DNA from: JBNJFY01 sp051747265 | GTDB taxonomy: Bacteria > Bacteroidota > Rhodothermia > Balneolales > Balneolaceae | DNA: 64,000 nucleotides | Direction of reading: 5' to 3' | NCBI GenBank assembly: GCA_051747265.1 | Contig: JBNJFY010000001.1 | Coordinates: 806,001 to 870,000 of the forward strand | In this document: in pieces, positions 37,522-44,657 of the stretch | Layout of the letters: each line of letters opens with the position of its first letter | Numbering within the stretch: the stretch's first letter is position 1 | The notes under the pieces: generated by a model | Seen by the model: only the letters and a program-made list of their open reading frames with translations | Database searches by the model: none | What the model was told of the DNA's origin: nothing | Program-made: the position numbers and the translations under genes

Positions 37522-40500
37522 TTATTCCAAAACCTTAACCGCCGGAATATCCAACTGATCTACTTGTTCGTTGAATTGGGGTATTTGCTCGTTCCACACC
37601 TGATCGAGGTTCGAGAAAACGTCATCCACTTTGCCAGATAACATCTCATAAACGTCGTACATCTGTTGGGTGGGGCGAGAATCCGCGCTCTCTACGGTGG
37701 AGCCCAACGCGGCCAGCTTATTATTCAACTTAATGGGGTAGTTCAAGACATCCTGAAAGGACTCCGCTTTGGTTTGCACCAGCTTCTGTTCCTGTTCATC
37801 CAGTTGGGTAATAATTTTTTCGCCCAATTCTTGTACTGATGTGGTCGATTGGTCCTCGCCATCCTCTAAACTACCCAGTACGTCGTTAATGGACGTGCGA
37901 ACTTGACGGATTCGATTGATCACCTTATGCGTGGTGTCCAGTTTCGTGTGGATCTGTTGATAGAGCTCAAACTGAGCCTCAAAATCTTTTGAGGTAGTCT
38001 CAATTCGAGGATCCTTAACAACTTCGAACTCCACCGTATCTATCGCCTGATCCCCTACGGTTAATATAGCCTGATAGGTTCCCGGAACCGCTTTGGGACC
38101 ACGGGTGGATCCACCCCACAAGATTTGAATGCCATCCAAATTTTCCGCGGGCGGATAGCGCATATCCCACACAAATCGTTGCAAGCCTTCTGAACTCCGC
38201 AATACTGAAGCCGGCTGTTCTTGGGGATCTTCATGGAACTCCCCAGATGGAGTCACCGGATGACCTTCAGGGGTTTCTTGGCTGGAAAACGTCCGGATGG
38301 TCTGCTGGGCCTTATCCTTGATTGTTAGCGTGATCTCATCATCAACACTATCGGCGAGATGGTAAAACAGCACTACGCCATTGGATGGATTTTCTCCCGC
38401 TTCCATGCCAGGTTGTTCATAACTTCCGCCCTCCAATCGATAGGCTTGCTCGGGTGTAAACAGGGTGGCTGATTGCTTTAGGAGATCCAAATCCTGTTTC
38501 ATCTGATGCAGCGGTGCCAGATCATCAAGAATCCAGAAGGAACGCCCATGAGTAGCCGCCACTAAATCTTTTTCTCGTTTCTGAATGGCCAAATCTCGAA
38601 CAGGTACGGTGGGCAAATTCAGATTTAACCGGCTCCACGAAGTTCCGTCATCCAACGAAAACCAAACACCCCGCTCGGTTCCGGCGTACAACATCCCTTC
38701 CACGTGCGGATCTTCCCGGATTACTCGGGTGTAATCGCCTTCCGGGATACCTGATGTAATTTTCTTCCAATCTTTTCCGTAGTTCTCGGTTTTGTACAGA
38801 TAGGGTTCAAAATCCCCGAACTTATAGCGATTTACCGCCAGATACGCCTTGGCCGGATTATGCGGCGATGGTTCCACGATACTGATCAACGATTCGGGCA
38901 GATCTTCCGGGGTGACCTCGGCCCAGTTTTCGCCCCCATCACGACTGAGGTGTACTAATCCGTCATCCGATCCGGCCCATAACAGATTCTCTTGCACCGG
39001 GGATTCTTCCAGGGTAAAGATGGTATTATAATATTCGACACTGGTATTGTCTTTGGTAATCGGACCACCGGCGGCTCCTTGTTTGGCTTCCTCATCGCGC
39101 GTTAAATCCGGGCTGATACGCTCCCAGCTCATCCCGCCATCATTGGACCGATAAACATATTGGGAGGCGGTGTATAGGATATCCGAGTTATGGGACGAAA
39201 ACCGAATGGGATAGGTCCACTGGAAGCGATCTCGCAGCTCACTGGCCGGGGCTCCCATGGGATTATCCGGCCATACATTGACCATGAAATTTTGTTTGGT
39301 CCGCTCGTTGTATCGGGTCAAATATCCCCCATAGCTCCCGCCAAATGTAATCCAGGGTTTTTCGGGGTGAACCGCGATATATCCACTTTCACCACCGGCC
39401 ACCGAGTGCCAATCTTTTTCGTCAATGCTCCAATCCCCGATAGATCGACTCTTTACTGCAACTGTGCTGTTATCTTGCTGCGCGCCATAAACGCGATAGG
39501 GAAATTGGTTGTCCAGTGTAACATGATAAAACTGCGCGGTGGCCTGCTTCATATCCGACCAGCTGGAACCGGCGTTGTAACTCACTTGGCCTCCGCCATC
39601 ATCACCGATAATCATCCGATTCGGATTGTTAGGTGCGATCCATAGATCGTGATGATCGCCATGGGGCGTTGAAATGCGTTCAAAAGATTGGCCGCCATCA
39701 TGAGAACGATAGAATCCTACATTCAGCACATACACTTTTTCCGCGTCGGTCGGATCCGCCATGATTTTAGAGTAATACCAGGCCCGTTGACGAAGCGCGC
39801 GGTTTTTGTTTACGCGCTTCCAGCTGTTACCTCCATCATCAGAGCGAAACACGCCGCCGTTTTCATTTTCCACAATGGCCCATACTCGCCCATTCTGAGC
39901 AGGTGACGCGGCGATGCCAATCTTGCCTAATACACCTTTGGGCATCCCCGGCTGTTCGGATAATTCCTGCCAGGTTTCACCGCCGTCGGTACTTTTATAC
40001 AAGCCACTGCCCGCTCCACCGCTGGACATCGTCCAGGCGTTTCGGTAGGCTTCCCACAAGGCGGCATATAACACCCGTGGATTCTGTGGATCGATTTCCA
40101 AATCTACCGCGCCGGTGTGTTTATCGTGATACAATACCATGTTCCAGGTAGCACCCCCATCGGTTGATTTATACACCCCGCGCTGGGTATTGCCTTCAGT
40201 TCCAAACAGTTGTCCCATAGCCGCTACCCATACGATATCCTCGTTTTTGGGATGAACCACGATCGTGCTGATAAACCGGGTTTCCTCTAACCCCAAATGC
40301 TGCCAGGTCTTGCCTCCATCGGTGCTTTTATAGACTCCATCTCCAGGCGACATATTTCCACGAATATCGGTTTCGCCCATGCCCGCGTAGATCACCTTGG
40401 GATCCGAGGGAGCTACCGCCAACGCGCCAACCGAACCGCTGTTAAAATCATCATCGGAGATATGAATCCATGTTTTGCCGCCATCGGTGGTTTTGAGTAC

Positions 40501-40749
40501 TCCACCGCCGGTCCCGCCATAGTAATAGGTATCCGGCTGATCTTTATGTCCGGCTACCGCAACCGAACGTCCCGCGCGGTAAGGACCGATATTACGCCAT
40601 TGCAATGCTTGTAGCGAGCTGGCTTCGATTTGGGTCGTTTTCGCTGTTTTTTCTTTCCGGCCGAATATTTGGGCACGACTTTCAACGGGATTCAACAATA
40701 AGAGGCTTATTGCAACTAACAGATAGAAAAATAGAGGACGGTGTAACAT
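37522..40749 (-). CDS. Secreted BNR/sortilin-like beta-propeller protein
   Basis: ATG at 40749 opens a signal peptide (ending ESRAQ) and gives 1075 aa; the longer frame begins at a TTG 72 nt upstream with no such signal. Many BNR Asp-box repeats of the form S-x-D-G-G-x-x-W are visible (KTTDGGKTWIHIS, KSTDGGATWN, RSDDGGNSWK, LSRDGGENWAEV), forming two large propellers over about residues 40-750. A Gln/Glu-rich helical C-terminal part (about 900-1075) follows. Proteins like this are annotated as sortilin/VPS10-like or glycosyl hydrolase-like; no catalytic centre is seen. It probably binds or degrades extracellular substrate with the neighbouring M1 peptidase (inference). Confidence 0.85.
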   Translation of the reverse strand: MLHRPLFFYLLVAISLLLLNPVESRAQIFGRKEKTAKTTQIEASSLQALQWRNIGPYRAGRSVAVAGHKDQPDTYYYGGTGGGVLKTTDGGKTWIHISDDDFNSGSVGALAVAPSDPKVIYAGMGETDIRGNMSPGDGVYKSTDGGKTWQHLGLEETRFISTIVVHPKNEDIVWVAAMGQLFGTEGNTQRGVYKSTDGGATWNMVLYHDKHTGAVDLEIDPQNPRVLYAALWEAYRNAWTMSSGGAGSGLYKSTDGGETWQELSEQPGMPKGVLGKIGIAASPAQNGRVWAIVENENGGVFRSDDGGNSWKRVNKNRALRQRAWYYSKIMADPTDAEKVYVLNVGFYRSHDGGQSFERISTPHGDHHDLWIAPNNPNRMIIGDDGGGQVSYNAGSSWSDMKQATAQFYHVTLDNQFPYRVYGAQQDNSTVAVKSRSIGDWSIDEKDWHSVAGGESGYIAVHPEKPWITFGGSYGGYLTRYNERTKQNFMVNVWPDNPMGAPASELRDRFQWTYPIRFSSHNSDILYTASQYVYRSNDGGMSWERISPDLTRDEEAKQGAAGGPITKDNTSVEYYNTIFTLEESPVQENLLWAGSDDGLVHLSRDGGENWAEVTPEDLPESLISIVEPSPHNPAKAYLAVNRYKFGDFEPYLYKTENYGKDWKKITSGIPEGDYTRVIREDPHVEGMLYAGTERGVWFSLDDGTSWSRLNLNLPTVPVRDLAIQKREKDLVAATHGRSFWILDDLAPLHQMKQDLDLLKQSATLFTPEQAYRLEGGSYEQPGMEAGENPSNGVVLFYHLADSVDDEITLTIKDKAQQTIRTFSSQETPEGHPVTPSGEFHEDPQEQPASVLRSSEGLQRFVWDMRYPPAENLDGIQILWGGSTRGPKAVPGTYQAILTVGDQAIDTVEFEVVKDPRIETTSKDFEAQFELYQQIHTKLDTTHKVINRIRQVRTSINDVLGSLEDGEDQSTTSVQELGEKIITQLDEQEQKLVQTKAESFQDVLNYPIKLNNKLAALGSTVESADSRPTQQMYDVYEMLSGKVDDVFSNLDQVWNEQIPQFNEQVDQLDIPAVKVLE

Positions 40750-40931
40750 AACAAACACGGTTTTTTGGGGATCAAGATCAATGTGCGGTGATGGGCAATA
40801 CTTAACTATCACTGGGAACAAATAATGCCATCAGTTCCAATTAGGTAAGCGGGTAGATGGCAATCAAGTAGCTGAATAGAAAGGAGCGTAATAAGCTGTA
40901 AAAACCTAACGGAATTGTCAATGTGTCCACC

Positions 40932-40960
40932 ATGCTCTTCTTCAAGCTTGTAGCTTGGTG
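40932..40960. repeat. CTTCTTCAAGC palindrome, second copy
   Basis: The palindrome CTTCTTCAAGCTTGTAGCTT is followed by GGTGAAG, closing a stem. It lies in the 326-bp gap 40750-41075, which otherwise shows no gene and becomes AT-rich towards 41000. Confidence 0.6.
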
Positions 40961-41075
40961 AAGCAGTCATAGTTTTAGGCTTTTGGTTGTTCTATATCCT
41001 ACATATATAATTTTACGCAATAGATCCAAATCCATCCCCATAAAATGCCTTTACTACAAATAATCTTAAACCAGA

Positions 41076-42128
41076 CTACTTATTTATTTCATAAACTTCA
41101 ATAAAATATTCTTTGTCTTTAATAATTTTAGCAACCAATATATCATCATTAACCGATATATCTAATGTAGGATGATCAGTATTTATTGAATATTTATAAT
41201 CTCCGTTTTCCGCACTATATATATCTATTGTGTTTGAAACAACACCCCTTTCACTATTGCAATAAAGTGAAAAGATATCATCCCCATTGATGGAAAATCG
41301 CCCATTTATATACTTGAAATCCTTTGGACGTCTTTGTATTAATACCTCTCCCTTTTTTCTTTTAGGCTCTTTATCAACTTGAACATTACTCCCCTTTTTT
41401 ATCAATTCTCTAGCAAACACAATATCACCATTATCACCAAATCGATAAAATTTATTAAGGCCGATTGGGTAAAATACAATACTTTTCTTATATCTCTCTA
41501 CAAATCCCTCTGTATAGAACATGCTGATATTATCATGCACTCCAAATTTATTAATGTCTTCTCCATCACTAAAATTATATGTTTTAAATAAATAATTTCC
41601 TGGCAATGTAGATGAATTCACAATCATGCTATTAGCACTCAATGGCACAATTCTATGTATATTTTCCTTTCCAGTCTTATAATTATCTAAAAAATCCCCT
41701 TTCTTTGAATACACTACCAATCTTTTATTTACTGCATCAGCTACATATAATTTATCATCAAAAATTTTCATATCGACGGGATTCATAAATTCTGTTGGTC
41801 CCTTACCCTCTCCACCAATAAATATCGGACTTAAATATGTAGAATCTTCCCTCTTATAATAAGCAATCTCCTTTCTTTCTATATCAAATATATAGATATC
41901 ATTAGCATTAGTAACCTCCATTAACATAGGCCTATAAATACCATCAACCGATAATTTTATAGATTTTAAAGTCTTTAGCTTTGCAGCATACACCCTATTA
42001 TTGTCACTCTGCTTAATAACATTATATTTAATGCCTTTAAATATCTTGCTATCATCCACACTCTCCCCACATGATGATAGCATTAACATTATCACCAACA
42101 ACAAATAAATCGAATATAGTCTACGCAT
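41076..42128 (-). CDS. 6-bladed beta-propeller lipoprotein of an AT-rich operon
   Basis: The 350-aa protein has a lipoprotein signal with lipobox LSSC (Cys near residue 20). The body has spaced beta-hairpin repeats (IYIFDIERKEIAYYK, LYVADAVNKRLVVYSKKG, DIVFARELI, IYSAENGDYKYSI) matching the 6-bladed beta-propeller lipoproteins common in Bacteroidota. The start ATG lies inside the last codons of the upstream mini-protein gene (8-nt overlap), so translation is coupled. Codon use is far more AT-rich than in all neighbours (many AAT, ATA, TTA), pointing to transfer. In Bacteroidota, such propellers often sit beside small secreted NVEALA-type peptides; here two Cys-rich mini-proteins take that place. 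Confidence 0.82.
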   Translation of the reverse strand: MRRLYSIYLLLVIMLMLSSCGESVDDSKIFKGIKYNVIKQSDNNRVYAAKLKTLKSIKLSVDGIYRPMLMEVTNANDIYIFDIERKEIAYYKREDSTYLSPIFIGGEGKGPTEFMNPVDMKIFDDKLYVADAVNKRLVVYSKKGDFLDNYKTGKENIHRIVPLSANSMIVNSSTLPGNYLFKTYNFSDGEDINKFGVHDNISMFYTEGFVERYKKSIVFYPIGLNKFYRFGDNGDIVFARELIKKGSNVQVDKEPKRKKGEVLIQRRPKDFKYINGRFSINGDDIFSLYCNSERGVVSNTIDIYSAENGDYKYSINTDHPTLDISVNDDILVAKIIKDKEYFIEVYEINK

Positions 42129-42375
42129 ATGGGAAATAGTGTACTATTTGATCTCCTTCGTAACAATAATCTGTCACTTCACCTTCCACCACATCACAAT
42201 AGTATGTGACAGATCCACAATAAAGTGTACCATCACTACAATCTAATGCTTCATCACAAAGTGAACTCGTCGAACATGCGTACGAACTACTAACTAGACC
42301 AACATCTTGACTAGATAACTTCAAGTTCACATGAATTAACATAAAACCTACAATAATAGATAAAATATACTTCAT
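42121..42375 (-). CDS. Cys-rich secreted mini-protein 2 (84 aa)
   Basis: An N-terminal hydrophobic signal (YILSIIVGFMLIHV) is followed by a short mature part with six Cys (34, 40, 46, 53, 60, 71). It aligns with the upstream mini-protein through C-x4-5-C-x2-G-x-LYC, and a shared YCYEG then an aromatic-Ala C-terminus (FPYA). GGTGAAGAG precedes the ATG. Its stop overlaps the propeller start by 8 nt. I know no family name for it with certainty; the position and size recall NVEALA-type peptides paired with propeller lipoproteins. Disulfide-stabilised and exported is the natural reading; function unknown. Confidence 0.75.
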   Translation of the reverse strand: MKYILSIIVGFMLIHVNLKLSSQDVGLVSSSYACSTSSLCDEALDCSDGTLYCGSVTYYCDVVEGEVTDYCYEGDQIVHYFPYA

Positions 42376-42418
42376 AACTCTTCACCCAAATCCTTGTAAT
42401 ATATTCTATTTATACTGA

Positions 42419-42628
42419 CTAAGCATAAGCTAGTGCCATCGCACCTTCATAACAATAATATGAATTCGTTTCACCTGTCCGAGCATCATTAACTTCTACC
42501 TTACAGCAATACAGTTCTCCCCCAACACAATTTAATTCCTCACAAACTTCCTCAGAACCAAAAGAGTTCGCATTATTTGTTATAAAAAAGCTAAAAGCGA
42601 GAACCATCATTATGTATAAATACTTCAT
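42419..42628 (-). CDS. Cys-rich secreted mini-protein 1 (69 aa)
   Basis: A signal peptide (YLYIMMVLAFSFFITNNA) is followed by about 45 residues with five Cys (29, 34, 41, 42, 59). The motif C-EELN-C-VGGELYCC and the YCYEG...AYA end are shared with the 84-aa protein 43 nt downstream. GGTGGG lies before the ATG. It is the first gene of the AT-rich operon. An odd Cys count suggests either an unpaired Cys or a covalent partner. Function unknown. Confidence 0.75.
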   Translation of the reverse strand: MKYLYIMMVLAFSFFITNNANSFGSEEVCEELNCVGGELYCCKVEVNDARTGETNSYYCYEGAMALAYA

Positions 42629-42654
42629 TACTTAACCCACCTTAATTCATCTTA

Positions 42655-42705
42655 ATCTTCGAAACTAATTATATATATATATAACTAATATCAAATCACT
42701 TACTC
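42655..42705 (-). promoter_or_regulatory. Probable promoter region of the Cys-rich peptide operon
   Basis: On the minus strand a (TA)-rich tract containing TATAAT is centred near 42675, about 45 nt upstream of the first ATG, with a TTTG at about 42695 farther upstream. The spacing does not exactly fit the Bacteroidota TTTG-19-TAnnTTTG promoter, so either that or a sigma-70-like box is possible. Confidence 0.35.
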
Positions 42706-42961
42706 CATTACACCCATTATCGGTATTATCGATTTTACATAAAATCTGTCAGAGCACTAATCCCTTCTAATTATCACATCGCCAAAAGCGATAGTTTTAT
42801 AATCATACATAAACGATTTCACTAAAATAACCCGCATGCTTTATGTAATGAATTAGACTTACACTTCAATATACATTTAGCCATTGGAGCTAATTTGTCC
42901 ATTCAAATGCTTCCCTTCTTCAAACGTAGAGCTTGGAGAAGTAGACATAGCTTTTGCTTGA

Positions 42962-43165
42962 TTGAATCGATCTGATAAACTGGCTCCTCCAAGGTACAAC
43001 CTCGCGGGAAAGGAATACGGATCTAATTTTCTGTTAGGCGCAGGCTATGGGCTGGATTATCACTTCAATAGGCACTTGGCCATTGGTGCCAATCTATCTA
43101 TTCAAATGCTCAGTGAAGAAAGCGTTCGCTTATCCCCGGGCATCACCTTTCGTTTATTGCGGTAA
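42962..43165 (+). pseudogene. 3' remnant of an outer-membrane beta-barrel gene
   Basis: The frame ends in LGAGYGLDYHFNRHLAIGANLSIQ and SPGITFRLLR, alternating strands with the aromatic-x-Arg type end of an outer-membrane barrel. The frame opens only at a TTG directly after an in-frame stop, with no signal peptide, so the gene is decapitated. A partial second copy of the same barrel strand (CATTGGAGC.AATTTGTCCATTCAAATGC) lies upstream at about 42891-42919, cut by the CTTCTTCAAGC palindrome at 42915-42942. This points to duplication, then repeat insertion and decay. Confidence 0.6.
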
Positions 43166-43517
43166 GCCAATGTAAAGAAGGGATAATATTATAGGGGTCT
43201 TTGCAAAAACTACCTGTCATTGCAAACGTAGTGCGGCAATCCCCTGATTAGATTGTGTAAATGGTGATTGTTACTACATCTTACCATGACCGAATAAATT
43301 TCGGAAGGTTTTGCAAAGCCCTCTTATACTGCTTCTTGCTCAAACATTAGCTTCGAGTACGCTGATGGCTTCAGCACTTTGCAATAATTTTAGCTAAGTC
43401 TAAGCCTTTTAACCGGTCAGCGCATCCGTAGGATTCCTGACAGCGTTTAAAAACAGACTATACTATACGATTCTAGCTTAACACAGCCGAAAGATACAGG
43501 CTTTCCGAAGGTAGTGC
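43166..43517. other. Intergenic region between barrel remnant and recR
   Basis: At 43215-43242 a degenerate palindrome TGTCATTGCAAACGTAGTGC then GGCAATCC resembles the widespread gtcattgcga/gcaatc dispersed element. A weak relative of the CTTCTTCAAGC palindrome is near 43330-43365. No gene is seen. Confidence 0.45.
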
Positions 43518-44123
43518 CTAAAATGTATTCCGACTCTCAAAAGCCCGACTCAGCGTGGCGTCATCAATAAACTCCAGCTCGGAACCCATAGGTATACCGT
43601 AGGCGATGCGGGTGACTTTGATCTCGTAGGGCTTCATCAATTTGTTGATGTAAAAGGAGGTAGCTTCGCCCTCGGCGTCGGGGTTGAGCGCCAGGATGAT
43701 CTCCTCCACCGGTTCGCCATCCGTCTGGATCCGTTGTAGCAATTCATTCACCCGTATATCATCCGGACCGACATTATCCATGGGGGAAATGGTCCCCCCC
43801 AGCACGTGATAGCGGCCGCGGAATTCCCCGGTTTTCTCGATGGTATAGACATCCTTAAACTCCTCCACCACACAAATCAGCCCGTTCTTTCGTTTCTCAT
43901 TCTGACAGATGGGGCAGGGATCCGAATCGGCTACGGTAAAACAAATAGAGCAGTGGTGCACTTTGGTTTTCAGATCTACCAGTGCCTGGGCAATCGCCCG
44001 GACATACTCATCGTCTTGCTTGAGCAAGTGAAGCGCCATACGCGTCGCCGATTTCCGGCCCGTACCGGGCAGCTTGGTCAATTCTTCAATGGCGCGCTCC
44101 AGCGCTTCCGAGGTTAGTTGCAT
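43518..44123 (-). CDS. recR: Recombination mediator RecR
   Basis: The 201-aa protein has the helix-hairpin-helix LTKLPGTGRKSATRMALHLL, a four-Cys zinc finger (CSICF...CPIC) and a Toprim domain (LICVVEE ... LNPDAEGEATSFYI). RecR acts with RecF/RecO in loading RecA at gaps. Length and order recR-ybaB-dnaX (all minus strand, dnaX first) match the common bacterial cluster. Confidence 0.97.
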   Translation of the reverse strand: MQLTSEALERAIEELTKLPGTGRKSATRMALHLLKQDDEYVRAIAQALVDLKTKVHHCSICFTVADSDPCPICQNEKRKNGLICVVEEFKDVYTIEKTGEFRGRYHVLGGTISPMDNVGPDDIRVNELLQRIQTDGEPVEEIILALNPDAEGEATSFYINKLMKPYEIKVTRIAYGIPMGSELEFIDDATLSRAFESRNTF

Positions 44124-44130
44124 GAATTAG

Positions 44131-44260
44131 AATATTAGTTATTAGTTATTAGGATTTTCTTGCTTACTGAAATTAATAGCCCACCATTATGGAATGAGGT
44201 CGTAGGGCATGCTCTTCGCTAACCATCTCGTACTCCTAATAACTATTAACGAATAACTAA
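44131..44260. repeat. AT-rich long inverted repeat between ybaB and recR
   Basis: Left arm 44131-44156 (AATATTAGTTATTAGTTATT followed by AGGATT) pairs with 44233-44260 (TCCTAATAACTATTAACGAA then TAACTA), loop about 75 bp. The right arm includes the TAG stop of ybaB. A similar element follows secA at 60887-61012. Confidence 0.7.
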
Positions 44261-44616
44261 AATCCTAATTTACTCAGGTCCATCCCGCCGGGCATATTTC
44301 CTCCACCGGGCATCATGTTTTTGTAGGCTTCCTGCATTTTTTGCTGGGACGCTTCTTCGGCTTTTTCCAGGGCCTTATTCACACCGGCTACTACCAAGTC
44401 TTCCAGCATCTCTTTGTCATCCGGATCCACCACGTCTTTATCCAGTTCAATGCTCATAATCTGGCGTTTACCGTTGGCTTTCACCTTTACCATGCCGCCC
44501 CCGGCTTCGGCTTCTACGACCAGCTGACCCAGTTCGTTCTGGATCTCCTTCATCTTACCTTGCATTTCAGAAATCTTACCGAACATATCGGCCATATTCA
44601 TATTACTCATGTCCAT
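44257..44616 (-). CDS. ybaB: YbaB/EbfC-family nucleoid-associated protein
   Basis: The 119-aa protein starts with MDMSNMNMADMFGKISEMQGK and has the family core MVKVKANGKRQIMSIELD and VAGVNKALEKAEEASQQKM. It binds DNA as a dimer and is nearly always encoded between dnaX and recR, as here. The C-terminus is rich in Gly/Met/Pro. Confidence 0.95.
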   Translation of the reverse strand: MDMSNMNMADMFGKISEMQGKMKEIQNELGQLVVEAEAGGGMVKVKANGKRQIMSIELDKDVVDPDDKEMLEDLVVAGVNKALEKAEEASQQKMQEAYKNMMPGGGNMPGGMDLSKLGF

Positions 44617-44657
44617 AATCGAATCTCACTAAATTTTTCTGATTAAAAATTGGGTGT

